A stretch of DNA of 64,000 nucleotides from the NCBI RefSeq assembly GCF_000317145.1, contig NC_019697.1:2046001-2110000 (forward strand), read 5' to 3'. The position numbers and the translations under genes were made by a program. Positions within the stretch are counted from its first letter, which is position 1, and each line of letters begins with the position of its first letter. Shown in pieces: positions 1 to 7,694 of this stretch. The stretch is from Chamaesiphon minutus PCC 6605 (GTDB lineage Bacteria; Cyanobacteriota; Cyanobacteriia; Cyanobacteriales; Chamaesiphonaceae). Below the pieces are notes generated by a model. The model was not told the DNA's origin. It saw nothing but the letters and a program-made list of their open reading frames with translations, and ran no database searches.

Positions 1-1
1 G

Positions 2-553
2 ATTCGGGCGGTGGCGGCAGCTATCCGCGAGGGGAGTGACACTTTGACTCAAGGGCGATTAGAGGAACATGCGTTGTCTTTGTCTCAATGCGAACGGATG
101 GCTCTGGATGCGATTGAGGGCGAACAAAAGCTGGGCTATGCGGAAAGTCGGCGCGACCATTTATGGCGGTTGTTGCAATCTGGGATGACCTCAACGACTG
201 TGCCTACCACTGTTGTCTCCACAACAGTGGCTGTCGAGGATGCTCCGCCACCTGCCAAAAAGCCAAGGAAAAAGCGTTCCACTTCGTCAACTACTGAGTC
301 AGTGACTGCATCTGTCGAGACTTTCGAGACTATCGTTGAACCTGTCCCGCCTAAGAAAAGAAGGAGTAAAAAGGCTGTCACTACGCCAGCGCCAGTCCCA
401 GATCCAGTCCCAGAAACTTTGAATGTCACAACCAACGATCTGGCAGTAGATCTGCTTGGGGCTGAAATTCCGCTTCCTGTAGCCGAACCAGCTAAGAAAA
501 AAAACTCAAGGCGTGTCGGACAGCGCAATCCACAGCGAGATCCAGTTGGCTGA
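2..553 (+). CDS. C-terminal part of a Thr/Lys/Pro-rich protein, cut by window edge
   Basis: The frame is open to the left edge, so the true start lies outside; a GTG at 11 is only the first possible internal start. The visible part has a charged N-terminal stretch, then low-complexity segments alternating Thr/Val/Ser runs with basic clusters (PPAKKPRKKR, PPKKRRSKK, AKKKNSRR). This looks like a flexible nucleic-acid-binding tail. A run of eight A (497-504) precedes the last codons. In the +1 frame after this run a protein-like stretch continues (SDSAIHSEIQLAEMIGG) to about position 610, so the last residues in the annotated frame may result from a frameshift. Function unknown. Confidence 0.5.
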   Translation: MRAVAAAIREGSDTLTQGRLEEHALSLSQCERMALDAIEGEQKLGYAESRRDHLWRLLQSGMTSTTVPTTVVSTTVAVEDAPPPAKKPRKKRSTSSTTESVTASVETFETIVEPVPPKKRRSKKAVTTPAPVPDPVPETLNVTTNDLAVDLLGAEIPLPVAEPAKKKNSRRVGQRNPQRDPVG

Positions 554-611
554 GATGATTGGGGGGTGGACTACTGCTACTAAGATTTTCAAAGGCAGGT
601 ACTTGTGCTTG

Positions 612-977
612 TCAAGCATAAGTTGTCATTTTCCGCCAAGTTATGCCAGAAGTCACATCAAACCCCCTTTTGGTAGCGACCGAGATCAGTTTATCTTCAC
701 CAATTTCCCCAGCGTTAAAATCACCACATGCCTTGAGAAATATACTGCTTGGTGAGGTGGTTTGTTTGGGCTGAAGCTTTAGGTGTTCGCACAAGTGGCG
801 AGTAAATGGTTGAGATAGCTCCTCTAGGGTAACGAACGTTTTTCCCGTCGGGGCGATTTCTAGTAGGGACTTGGCTAAGGCAAATTTGTACGAAGCAGCG
901 TTCGCGCCAAATAGAACGATCGACCGCCAGTACTCATCCAAGGTTGGCTCTGGGCTGATAAAGTTTAGTGTACCCAC
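612..977 (-). pseudogene. N-terminal fragment of an HNH-endonuclease-like protein
   Basis: The 121-residue frame contains a stretch (LDEYWRSIVLFGANAASYKF ... FTRHLCEHLKLQPKQTTSPSS) that I recognise from memory as the N-terminal domain of cyanobacterial HNH-type nuclease proteins. Those are about 2-3 times longer and end in an HNH domain. Here the frame stops after residue 121 with no HNH motif, so it is a 3'-truncated remnant. The break lies near 612-650, where the rightward gene from the window edge also loses coding character. An intact start context lies at 977, next to an AT-rich region shared with the divergent gene at 1036. Family assignment is moderate. Confidence 0.5.
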
Positions 978-1035
978 TTGTTTTTACTTCGTAAACGAAG
1001 TATAATTAAATTAAGAAATCGGCTTGGATAAGTCT

Positions 1036-1314
1036 ATGAAAGCACAAGTGTATGTAAATCGTCATGTGATGACAGCAAATAAGAAAGCAACCAAAGATCG
1101 TGGTGTGCCGATCGATGAGGCGGCAATCAGTGTGAACACTTATTTAGGAGTAGTGTACGGGAAAGAGATCGACTTTACCCAAGGCTGTAAGCTAGTCCAA
1201 AATGCCACTAATGCCCGCTGCTCTGGTGCGACAATTTGGATGGAAGCTGAGTTTGAATCTCTAGTCATCGATGGCATTAAAGCCGATCGCTCGATGTTTG
1301 AAAAAACAAATTGA
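1036..1314 (+). CDS. hypothetical protein (92 aa)
   Basis: I chose ATG 1036 (MKAQVYVNRHVM) over the upstream in-frame TTG at 1024 because the extra four residues have no ribosome-binding site. The protein is small and soluble, with an alternating charged/hydrophobic pattern (AISVNTYLGVVYGKEIDF) suggesting a compact alpha/beta fold. No domain is recognised. It is first in a rightward series of small genes (1036, 1341, 1511, 1818, 2591) with short gaps, probably one transcript. Confidence 0.6.
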   Translation: MKAQVYVNRHVMTANKKATKDRGVPIDEAAISVNTYLGVVYGKEIDFTQGCKLVQNATNARCSGATIWMEAEFESLVIDGIKADRSMFEKTN

Positions 1315-1340
1315 TTATTTTTAAACGAGTAAATAGTTAA

Positions 1341-1505
1341 ATGGTTGTAACTTTAGAGATTGTCAACAGCGACGGCACGACTGAAACGATTGTTAGAAGC
1401 ATCAAGGAAGGCTCTAAAGCTTATTTATCAGTTAACGGTGAAATTATCACAGCACAGGTAATTACAGAAGCTGCTTATCCTGCTATCGCTAAAGAACAGG
1501 TTTAA
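1341..1505 (+). CDS. small hypothetical protein (54 aa)
   Basis: ATG at 1341 to TAA at 1503 encodes a 54-residue product starting MVVTLEIVNSDGTTE and ending AAYPAIAKEQV. It is rich in beta-forming residues. It lies 26 bp after the upstream gene and 5 bp before the next ATG, so it is probably co-transcribed. No family recognised; support is context and sensible composition only. Confidence 0.5.
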   Translation: MVVTLEIVNSDGTTETIVRSIKEGSKAYLSVNGEIITAQVITEAAYPAIAKEQV

Positions 1506-1510
1506 TATTG

Positions 1511-1765
1511 ATGTCCGCCAAAGAAGAGAATAAACAAATGTCTGATTCATTATCTCAAAATATTCCTAAAAATGTTGATGCAGCGATCGGCGAATTTTTG
1601 GCTAAATTGGCTAGCATCGACGATTATGTGCGCCCTACGTGGGAACTGGAAATCAAGGAAGAGATCTGGGATAAGTTTGCGATTAATACCCTATCAGAGC
1701 AATCGATGTTTGACTCAGAGCTTGCCGAAATACGAAATCCAAGACGCAGGGAAAATGTAAATTAG
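1511..1765 (+). CDS. small acidic hypothetical protein (84 aa)
   Basis: The start is ATG 1511; a second in-frame ATG at 1541 (MSDSLSQNIPKNV) is equally possible. The product is acidic and mostly helical (FLAKLASIDDYVRPTWELEIKEEIWDKF) and ends in a basic tail (RNPRRRENVN). It sits directly upstream of a well-supported ATPase gene with its own strong Shine-Dalgarno sequence. No domain recognised; an antitoxin-like role is possible from size only. Confidence 0.5.
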   Translation: MSAKEENKQMSDSLSQNIPKNVDAAIGEFLAKLASIDDYVRPTWELEIKEEIWDKFAINTLSEQSMFDSELAEIRNPRRRENVN

Positions 1766-1817
1766 AACCTGTAATTTCATCACGGATCGATCGTCATTTT
1801 TGAAAATTAGGAGGAAA

Positions 1818-2594
1818 ATGAAATCTCTACGAATCGTTAATTTTAAAGCTTTTACCGATCGCACCTTCGATCTCAAACCGCTGACTTTACTCTCTGGTTT
1901 GAATAGTACTGGTAAATCCTGTCTGTTGCAGTCGCTCTTGCTGTTGCAACAGTCCTATCAACAGCGGCTACTGCCTGATACTGGTTTAGCTCTCAATGGC
2001 GATCTAGTCTCGATTGGGACTGGTCGAGATGCACTCAATGAGTCAGCGGATTCGGATATCATCGGGTTTGAAGTTATTGGAGATAATGGGACAAAAGGAA
2101 TCTGGCGGTTTCAGTCCGAGCGGGATGCCGATGTCTTAGCTTTGCTCTCTTCCCCAGTAATCGACTTTCCTACTGAGATTCACTACTTGAGTTCTTGTGC
2201 CCAATCGAAGCCACTAGACTTCGACCTTCTCGATCGGCTCGCTCCTGGCAGCTCAGTTCTACTTGAGCATCCCGAACATCGACTTCATCCCGATCTCGCC
2301 TCTGAATTGGGTAGGCAGATTGCCAGAGCCGCAGCTCGTGGGGTACAGATTATTGTCGAAACTCACAATGACCATCTTTTTAATGGGATTAGAGTAGCCG
2401 TTCATGGCGGTCAAATTAAACCTGAAGCTGTTGGCATGTTTTATTTTAAAGCTGTAGAGCGGCAAGGACGACGGGTAATTGACGTAGCATCACCGCGTAT
2501 CGATCGAAACGGCAGGATCGATCGGTGGCCTGATGGTTTCTTTGACCAATTTGAGAAGGATCTAGACCAGTTGCTAGAACCTATAAATGTATGA
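1818..2594 (+). CDS. DUF3696-type AAA ATPase with internal deletion
   Basis: The start ATG 1818 follows a clear AGGAGG at about 1809-1814. The N-terminus has the RecF/SMC-like pattern MKSLRIVNFKAF followed by a Walker A motif GLNSTGKS (residues 27-34). The C-terminal half has the ABC-type end of the family: LLEHPEHRLHPDLASELGRQ (Walker B/D-loop) and VETHNDHLFNGIR (H-loop region), then the closing DRWPDGFFDQFEKDL typical of DUF3696 proteins. Full-length relatives are clearly longer. Here the middle, between EIHYLSS and LLDRLAPGS, is compressed, and the signature motif normally before Walker B is not visible. Such ATPases often partner nucleases in OLD/Gabija-like or retron-type defence, but no nuclease is adjacent. 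The TGA overlaps the ATG of the HD gene. Confidence 0.75.
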   Translation: MKSLRIVNFKAFTDRTFDLKPLTLLSGLNSTGKSCLLQSLLLLQQSYQQRLLPDTGLALNGDLVSIGTGRDALNESADSDIIGFEVIGDNGTKGIWRFQSERDADVLALLSSPVIDFPTEIHYLSSCAQSKPLDFDLLDRLAPGSSVLLEHPEHRLHPDLASELGRQIARAAARGVQIIVETHNDHLFNGIRVAVHGGQIKPEAVGMFYFKAVERQGRRVIDVASPRIDRNGRIDRWPDGFFDQFEKDLDQLLEPINV

Positions 2595-3145
2595 GTAATT
2601 GGAACCCTGACAGTTTTTCAAAAGCCTGGAACTTTGCCACTTTATACCATCAAGGGCAAACCTATGGTGGTGCCCAGAAGGGGCAGAAAATCCCTTATAT
2701 CAACCATATTGGTAGTGTGGGGGTCGAGGTGATTTGGGCTTTGTCCACTGCACCAGAATTAGATGGAGGCTTGGCGATTCAGTGCGCCTTGCTCCACGAC
2801 ACGATTGAAGATACTGAAGCTACTTACGATCTAGTAGCTGAAAACTTCAGTCGGGCAGTTGCAGATGGAGTGATGGCACTTACTAAGGATAGTACCCTGC
2901 CTTCCAAAGCCGAGCAAATGGCAGACAGTCTCAAGAGAATTCAGCAGCAGCCCCTAGAGGTCTGGATGGTGAAGATGGCAGACCGGATTATTAATTTACA
3001 CCATCCTCCTTACTACTGGAAGCCAGAAAAAATCGAGAGTTACCGTCAGGAGGCGATCTCTATTTATGATGCTCTGCACCCAGCTAATCTTGCTCTAGCG
3101 AACAGACTCAAAGAGAAGATCGGTTTGTATCAATCGTTTATTTGA
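2591..3145 (+). CDS. HD-domain phosphohydrolase (RelA/SpoT-hydrolase-like)
   Basis: The 184-residue protein has the metal-binding HD pattern: an N-terminal HQGQ/INHIGSV region, LLHDTIEDTEATYD (the HD dyad) and KMADRIINLHHPP, the typical K-x-A-D-R-x-x-N motif of (p)ppGpp hydrolase-like HD proteins. It is small and stand-alone, with no synthetase or TGS/ACT domains, like small alarmone hydrolases. Predicted role: hydrolysis of a nucleotide such as ppGpp; the substrate is not proven. The start overlaps the end of the ATPase gene by four bases (ATGA), so the two are translationally coupled. Confidence 0.8.
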   Translation: MSNWNPDSFSKAWNFATLYHQGQTYGGAQKGQKIPYINHIGSVGVEVIWALSTAPELDGGLAIQCALLHDTIEDTEATYDLVAENFSRAVADGVMALTKDSTLPSKAEQMADSLKRIQQQPLEVWMVKMADRIINLHHPPYYWKPEKIESYRQEAISIYDALHPANLALANRLKEKIGLYQSFI

Positions 3146-3168
3146 GTTAATTAGAGGTATAAAAATTA

Positions 3169-3702
3169 ATGGAAAATGATTCATTACTAGTTCAAGATCG
3201 GTTAATAGAGGGAGACTTAAATAATTTATATGAGTTTCGTCTTAAAGATAAATTAGATGCGGTAGACACTATAAGCTCACTTTATTTACTACGTTCAGTT
3301 GAATCTGGCAAACTAGTTTATAACTCAGCACCTTATAGAAATTTTACCCCTTGGAATACAACTAAAAAATCAAGATTAATTGAATCATTCTTACTCGGTA
3401 TCCAGAGTCCTCCTTTAGTTCTTTACCAGGTAGATGATGAAATAGATGAAATTATTGATGGTGAACAACGAGTTAAGTCAATTGTTGATTTTTTGACTAA
3501 TAACTTTAAATTAGAAGGTCTGAAACTATGGCACGAACTGAATGGGATGGCTTATGAGGATTTACCAAATAAAATCAAAGAACATATAACTACTAACCGT
3601 TTGCAGACAACAACAGTATTAATAAATTCAATTTGTGAATTCGATCCTGAAATTATCAAGCAAACTACTTACGAGCGTCTTAATGATTGGCGAATAACCT
3701 AA
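3169..3702 (+). CDS. short DUF262 (GmrSD N-terminal-like) protein, probably truncated
   Basis: The 177-residue protein matches the N-terminal DUF262 fold: a basic stretch, KSRLIESFLLGIQSPPLVLY, then the hallmark IDGEQR (residues 96-101). In full-length GmrSD/DUF262 proteins this motif supports nucleotide hydrolysis and is followed by YERLN-TGG and a DUF1524 nuclease. Here the sequence stops right after TTYERLN, at the point where a transposon-like remnant begins (3703). It is therefore probably cut by an insertion. A second short DUF262 protein lies at 7212. Each sits upstream of a transglutaminase-like gene, so the short form may be a module rather than simple decay. Confidence 0.7.
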   Translation: MENDSLLVQDRLIEGDLNNLYEFRLKDKLDAVDTISSLYLLRSVESGKLVYNSAPYRNFTPWNTTKKSRLIESFLLGIQSPPLVLYQVDDEIDEIIDGEQRVKSIVDFLTNNFKLEGLKLWHELNGMAYEDLPNKIKEHITTNRLQTTTVLINSICEFDPEIIKQTTYERLNDWRIT

Positions 3703-3822
3703 GTTGAGGAGTCGGGTTCAGGCGGGCTTCCCGTCCTTGACCTCGACTCTGCAACGAAGTTGGTAGATATTGGGGACAAAGTAATTGACAAACAGGAAAT
3801 GAACCATTCTAAGAGTAACTAA
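3703..3822 (+). pseudogene. possible TnpB (IS605-type) C-terminal remnant
   Basis: The same frame as the DUF262 gene continues after its TAA for 39 codons to a TAA at 3820. The translation resembles the loose, charged C-terminal tail of IS200/IS605 TnpB proteins (EESGSGGLPVLDLDSAT ... KQEMNHSKSN). Only the tail is present; there is no RuvC or zinc finger. Its position exactly at the truncated end of the DUF262 gene suggests a decayed insertion. Weakly supported. Confidence 0.3.
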
Positions 3823-3839
3823 TATCGCAATCGACGACT

Positions 3840-4319
3840 ATGACTCAATTCTATGGATATCGATGTTATGACTCCAATGGCACAGCTCTAGGTTGGTTTT
3901 ACACTACCAACTCAGGTAGAGCATGTGAATACACTAATAATCCTACAGATTTGCATTGGGCTAAAAAGTGGAGAACTATCAAAGGTGCAGAAAGACTTTT
4001 TGATGGTGAAAATAGTAGATGGCGAGTTGTTAGTAAAGGAGGCTGGTTAAAGATCGAACCAATGCCTGAGTTTAAAATACCCCTAACTCGTACTGCTCTA
4101 AAGCGAAAAAAATGGGATGCCGAAAACCCAGAGGCGATCAGACAGTCTAAAGCTGAGTATGACCGCAAAAACCCTGTTATGTCTTTTCGCCCCACCCCTG
4201 AACTAGTTCAGTGGTTAGAGGAGGAACGATGGGCAGATGATGAGAAGCCCGAAACTGATGCCGCCCTAATCAAGCGGAAGCTAGAGAAGTTAATGAAAAT
4301 GGAAAATCAGGGGTATTGA
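3840..4319 (+). CDS. hypothetical protein (159 aa)
   Basis: ATG 3840 gives a protein with an N-terminal aromatic-rich region (MTQFYGYRCYDSNG, WFYTTNSGRACEY). A basic middle follows, then a C-terminal helix-rich segment with an MSFRPTPELVQWLEEER motif resembling plasmid/phage ribbon-helix-helix-like or copy-control tails. No named family recognised. The stop is two bases from the next start, so it is probably in the same transcript. Confidence 0.55.
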   Translation: MTQFYGYRCYDSNGTALGWFYTTNSGRACEYTNNPTDLHWAKKWRTIKGAERLFDGENSRWRVVSKGGWLKIEPMPEFKIPLTRTALKRKKWDAENPEAIRQSKAEYDRKNPVMSFRPTPELVQWLEEERWADDEKPETDAALIKRKLEKLMKMENQGY

Positions 4320-4320
4320 T

Positions 4321-4470
4321 ATGAAAGCCAGTCAGATCGAAAGACTTATTAATAAGTTACTGACTCGCAAGGCGGTAATTCGGTGATACCTTGAAATAAA
4401 TGCTGACGGTACACCCCATATAAGAGAAGAGAGCGATCGCGTTCGAGATTTATTGAGGAAAGAGGATTAG
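4321..4470 (+). pseudogene. small gene interrupted by an in-frame TGA
   Basis: Starting at ATG 4321 the frame reads MKASQIERLINKLLTRKAVIR, then TGA (4384-4386), then continues in the same frame as YLEINADGTPHIREES and ends at TAG 4468. Both halves look like one small protein. The stop lies where a Trp (TGG) would fit, giving ...IRWYLEINADG. It is one base from the next start (4472). Either a nonsense mutation or a readthrough site; a mutation is more likely. Confidence 0.45.
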
Positions 4471-4471
4471 A

Positions 4472-5002
4472 ATGTCTATCGCGTTAGAATCATTTGTAAA
4501 AGACCTGGAACAATTTGCTGATACCTTCGATCGGCTCTATAATCGCGATGAACTTAAATATCGCAGTAGTCAAAGGTTAATTTTAGATACTGGAATTATC
4601 TTCAGACATAAAGTTGATTCGCCACTTTCAGGCACGAGAGGAGAATGCTACAAAAATTGTTTTCAGATTCTATCTCGTGCTTTCAATTCTAATCTCTACT
4701 ACTGTGAAGGATTCGCTACACATGAAGGATTGGGGTTAATTATCGCTCATGCTTGGTTGGTAAACGATCGAGGTGAAGTTATCGATCCCACTTGGCGCGA
4801 CCCTCAATCTTTTGTCAACCCTATTTACTTTGGCGTTGTGTTCGATTGGGAGTTTGTGATGGCAGCAGCAGCTAAGACGGAAGTGTATGGAGTTTTGGAT
4901 AACGATCGCGCGACCGAGTACGAGTTCAAACGGCTAGGGTTGCCCTCAAATGCCCTTCATCCTAAATTTCACACTATCCAACAAGATTCAGGAACGACAT
5001 AG
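4472..5002 (+). CDS. transglutaminase-like (papain-fold) protein, paralog 1
   Basis: This 176-residue protein is a clear paralog of the product at 7684. Both share GECYKN/RECHKN, YYCEGFAT, HAWLVN-RGE and IDPTW. The order Cys59, His93, Asp105 is the catalytic order of transglutaminase-like/papain-fold enzymes. It occurs at identical residue numbers in both paralogs, so I infer a cysteine protease, amidase or transglutaminase-type activity. Substrate unknown. It lies in a cassette with a small gene (5004) and a phage-type small protein (5189). Length and motifs support a complete protein. Confidence 0.65.
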   Translation: MSIALESFVKDLEQFADTFDRLYNRDELKYRSSQRLILDTGIIFRHKVDSPLSGTRGECYKNCFQILSRAFNSNLYYCEGFATHEGLGLIIAHAWLVNDRGEVIDPTWRDPQSFVNPIYFGVVFDWEFVMAAAAKTEVYGVLDNDRATEYEFKRLGLPSNALHPKFHTIQQDSGTT

Positions 5003-5003
5003 C

Positions 5004-5189
5004 ATGACTAATAAGCAATTTCCTTTTCGATGGGTACCTGCTGCTTTTAGACCATTAGGGGGTTACTGGATTGCCAGACAAGACGGACGATTCCCTGATG
5101 AATCGCAAGGCTCGATTGAGCAGAATTACCAACAATGGTTGCTCGTCTGGTTGCCTCAGAACACTCCTCATGACAAGCGGGGTGTTTAA
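5004..5189 (+). CDS. small hypothetical protein (61 aa)
   Basis: ATG 5004 lies one base after the upstream stop. The product (MTNKQFPFRWVPAAFRPLGG ... LVWLPQ) is aromatic-rich. Its TAA (5187-5189) overlaps the ATG of the next gene at 5189, a tight coupling that supports a real gene. The equivalent position in the second cassette holds no similar rightward gene but an opposite-strand gene (8201-8455). No domain recognised. Confidence 0.5.
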   Translation: MTNKQFPFRWVPAAFRPLGGYWIARQDGRFPDESQGSIEQNYQQWLLVWLPQNTPHDKRGV

Positions 5190-5476
5190 TGAAAAATCAG
5201 CGATACATCCTCAAGGATAACGAACCTCAACCTTGCGACAATTTAGAGGAATGGGCAATGTGGATGGACGAATCTAATTGCCGAATCGCCAGTGATGAGA
5301 TCGGTAATGTCTCTGTCTCGACTGTATTTCTAGGGGTTGCTTCTGCTGATATTGACGGAGTGCCCGTTCTGTTCGAGACGATGGTATTTCCATCCAACTT
5401 GGTTCGACGTTACACCCTTCATCAACAAGCGTTGGCGGGACACTCACAAATCGTCCGCGATCTCAGCATAGTGTGA
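5189..5476 (+). CDS. phage-type small protein family (RYILKD), copy 1
   Basis: The 95-residue protein starts MKNQRYILKDNEPQPCDNLE and contains WAMWMD, GNVSVSTVFLGVA and VLFETMVF, followed by a C-terminal helix with QQALAGH. From memory this pattern belongs to a small protein family common in phages and prophages, of unknown function. A paralog with the same motifs is at 8447. Both lie directly after a transglutaminase-like gene, and here the start overlaps the upstream stop. Confidence 0.6.
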   Translation: MKNQRYILKDNEPQPCDNLEEWAMWMDESNCRIASDEIGNVSVSTVFLGVASADIDGVPVLFETMVFPSNLVRRYTLHQQALAGHSQIVRDLSIV

Positions 5477-5566
5477 TTTCAACTCGGTCGAATAGCGGAA
5501 GTAATCTAACTTACATAGAGCATAGAATTAAGCTGCTAAAGCATCTTTCTATGAATTAGGTTATTT

Positions 5567-5746
5567 ATGTCTAATCGAGATTTAGTTAAAGTTAGATTCC
5601 CGTGGGTAGCATATATCAGTCAGCCGATCGGACATCCTACTGCTACTCTGGTTATCAATCCCCTCAAATTCAAAAAACTGTATACAATTTGGACATTAGA
5701 AAATTGCTTGCGTCAAGATTCAACAGTAAGAAATTCTGCAAAATGA
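5567..5746 (+). CDS. small hypothetical protein (59 aa)
   Basis: ATG 5567 to TGA 5744 encodes MSNRDLVKVRFPWVAYISQP followed by a basic region and LYTIWTLENCLRQ. Codon use is like its neighbours. No family recognised. A longer overlapping frame (5602-5841) has no start context and a less protein-like sequence, so this one is preferred. Confidence 0.4.
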   Translation: MSNRDLVKVRFPWVAYISQPIGHPTATLVINPLKFKKLYTIWTLENCLRQDSTVRNSAK

Positions 5747-5942
5747 AATCTGTTTTGACATTACTAACATCAATTCCAGGTAGCGTTGGAATTAAATACC
5801 TATCTTCACTAAGTGAAAGTTGTTTATTTGATAACGAATAGGAGTCGATCGCACTCTGCGACATCATGCGATCGGTATCGGGATTGAGTCAGTCATTAAT
5901 TATTGGTATAAACTTAAAACATTGTCTCGATCTTTGTGCCTG

Positions 5943-6539
5943 ATGTCTATTTCCTTCGATCTACGTGACTGTTGGATTTTTGATATGGACGGGACGCTGA
6001 CCGTCAGTATTCACGACTTCGATGGGATTAAGCGCATTTTGGGGCTACCAATCGATCGACCCATCCTCGAAGCTCTTAACGAGCTGCCTGCCGCCCAAGC
6101 TGCCCAGTTACACCAACAGCTTGACGCTTTGGAACTAGATATCGCCCACCAAGCCACGGCACAGGTCGGTGCCAGAGAACTCCTGACTAAATTGCGATCG
6201 CGGGGCGATCGCATCGGTATCCTAACTCGCAACAGCAAACCCAATGCTCAGGCAACTCTAGCCGCTTGCGGATTGGCTGAATTCTTTCCAGCAGAATCGA
6301 TACTCAGTCGCCATTGTTGTCCGCCTAAGCCAAGTCCAGACGGAATTTGGCAATTACTGTCGAGTTGGAGCGCATCTCCCGAGCGATCGGTGATGGTGGG
6401 AGACTATCTATTCGATCTCGAAGCTGGGCGAAGGGCAGGCAGTGCTACTGTCTATCTCGATCCAACTGGAGAATTCCCGTGGCAAGATCGCGCGGATTTG
6501 CCGATTACGACCTTAGCCCAAATCATCGCTATGCTTTAA
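5943..6539 (+). CDS. HAD-superfamily phosphatase (phosphoglycolate phosphatase-like)
   Basis: I chose ATG 5943 (MSISFDLRDC), which puts the catalytic DMDGTLT close to the N-terminus as usual in HAD class I; the in-frame TTG at 5922 is less likely. Motif I is DMDGT, motif II ILTRN, motif III the Lys in PKPSPDG, and motif IV GDYLFDLEAGR. The small helical cap between motifs I and II (about residues 20-85) fits the Gph-like subfamily. Predicted soluble hydrolase of a small phosphate ester; exact substrate not determined. Length (198 aa) is normal. Confidence 0.85.
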   Translation: MSISFDLRDCWIFDMDGTLTVSIHDFDGIKRILGLPIDRPILEALNELPAAQAAQLHQQLDALELDIAHQATAQVGARELLTKLRSRGDRIGILTRNSKPNAQATLAACGLAEFFPAESILSRHCCPPKPSPDGIWQLLSSWSASPERSVMVGDYLFDLEAGRRAGSATVYLDPTGEFPWQDRADLPITTLAQIIAML

Positions 6540-6626
6540 AATTGCCAATTAATGTATGCTGAAGAAGCCGTTTGCCACACGGCGCGATTTCATCCGCTGC
6601 TGCATAAGACGTTAATTTTAAAAATC

Positions 6627-6842
6627 ATGAATTCTATCCAACTTTCAGAAATAGATGATAAATATTACTATGATGTCATCGTCATGTACTGGGATAAGAG
6701 CGACCCTGAAAAAGAGTGTCAAAAAAATATTTGTACGTCCGAACCATTTCTAGATATTGCTCTAGAAATATTCAATAATTACCAAGCCTCTGACAATGAA
6801 AGCGTTAAAATTATTAAGTATCAAGTGATTCGATCTAAATAA
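6627..6842 (+). CDS. small hypothetical protein (71 aa)
   Basis: The start ATG 6627 gives MNSIQLSEIDDKYYYDVIVM. The upstream 25 codons to 6552 have no coding character. The first eight codons are nearly identical to those of the DUF262 gene at 7212 (MNSIKLSE), suggesting a shared duplicated 5' segment. The product is acidic with a helical C-terminus. No domain recognised. One base separates it from the next ATG (6844). Confidence 0.55.
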   Translation: MNSIQLSEIDDKYYYDVIVMYWDKSDPEKECQKNICTSEPFLDIALEIFNNYQASDNESVKIIKYQVIRSK

Positions 6843-6843
6843 A

Positions 6844-7167
6844 ATGAACGGTGAAACTGATATCAATAAGCTTCGAGCGAGGTATTTAGAATTAATTAAC
6901 GACATTTTACCGTCTATTGCCCGTGCGCGCGGTTTCCCTATTATTTCAAATCATTGCTTCGGTCGAGTTGTTCTAGATAATCTATTTCAAGGCTGTTGGT
7001 ATAATTACTTAACTGTCGGTCGCGTTGCTGCTTATAAACAACTAGATTTAACTCAGCTACAGCAAGCAGTAAATATAGCTCAAAGTTTAGTCGAGCTGCC
7101 AACCGCGCACGTCGTATCGTTAAATAATCAAAGTTTGCAGTGGCGGCGTGAGTATCGATCGAGTTAG
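6844..7167 (+). CDS. conserved cyanobacterial-type protein (107 aa)
   Basis: The sequence ARGFPIISNHCFGRVVLDNLFQ followed by CWYN, AAYKQLDLTQLQQAV and SLNNQSLQWRRE matches, from memory, a small cyanobacterial protein family sometimes mislabelled as acetyltransferase. A single conserved Cys and His occur in SNHC. Function unknown. It follows the 6627 gene closely and probably shares its transcript. Confidence 0.6.
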   Translation: MNGETDINKLRARYLELINDILPSIARARGFPIISNHCFGRVVLDNLFQGCWYNYLTVGRVAAYKQLDLTQLQQAVNIAQSLVELPTAHVVSLNNQSLQWRREYRSS

Positions 7168-7211
7168 AAGTTTATTAGTTACTGTTCAATAAAATTCTAT
7201 TTTTTACAACT

Positions 7212-7694
7212 ATGAATTCTATCAAACTTTCGGAAGTTACCATCTCCAATCACGACTGGCTCGTCGAAAACCTTTGTAGGTATTTTGACAATGATATTGT
7301 CAGCTTCAGTCCTCAAATTGACCGATTATCGCGTGAGTGGGATGATGTCTCTAAATCGCGCTTTATCGAATCGCTAATTTTGGGGCTTCCTATACCGCAA
7401 CTCGTTCTAGCAAGTAGTTCGACAGAGCGCAATAAATTTATTGTTATCGATGGCAAGCAAAGACTACTCGCCCTCTCCCAATTTTATAGCAGCGATCTTA
7501 TCCTGACGGGATTGGAGTTCTGGAGAGAACTAGAAGGAAATACCTACGATTCTCTCAAATCCAATCCTTATTTAAGTGATACGATCTTCAATCTCGATGC
7601 TTCCGTGCTGCGGGTGTCGCTCATTCGTAATTGGCAAGATGAAAGCCTGCTATCTGATATCCGTTCGCGGTTGAAACCCAGTTATGACGAGTAA
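7212..7694 (+). CDS. short DUF262 protein, paralog 2
   Basis: This 160-residue protein has the DUF262 core: SREWDDVSKSRFIESLILGL, PIPQLVLA and IDGKQR (residues 79-84), then LTGLEFWRELEG. It ends before the usual LN-TGG motif and has no DUF1524 nuclease domain. Its last 11 bases overlap the start of the transglutaminase-like gene at 7684, so the two are translationally coupled. The same gene order (short DUF262 upstream, transglutaminase-like downstream) occurs at 3169-5002. A functional short form acting as NTP sensor or regulator is conceivable; a decayed GmrSD is the alternative. Confidence 0.7.
   Translation: MNSIKLSEVTISNHDWLVENLCRYFDNDIVSFSPQIDRLSREWDDVSKSRFIESLILGLPIPQLVLASSSTERNKFIVIDGKQRLLALSQFYSSDLILTGLEFWRELEGNTYDSLKSNPYLSDTIFNLDASVLRVSLIRNWQDESLLSDIRSRLKPSYDE

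Noticed and set aside
136-528. Leftward 130-residue frame at the left edge
   Set aside because: Shadow of the Thr/Lys-rich rightward frame; low-complexity complement.
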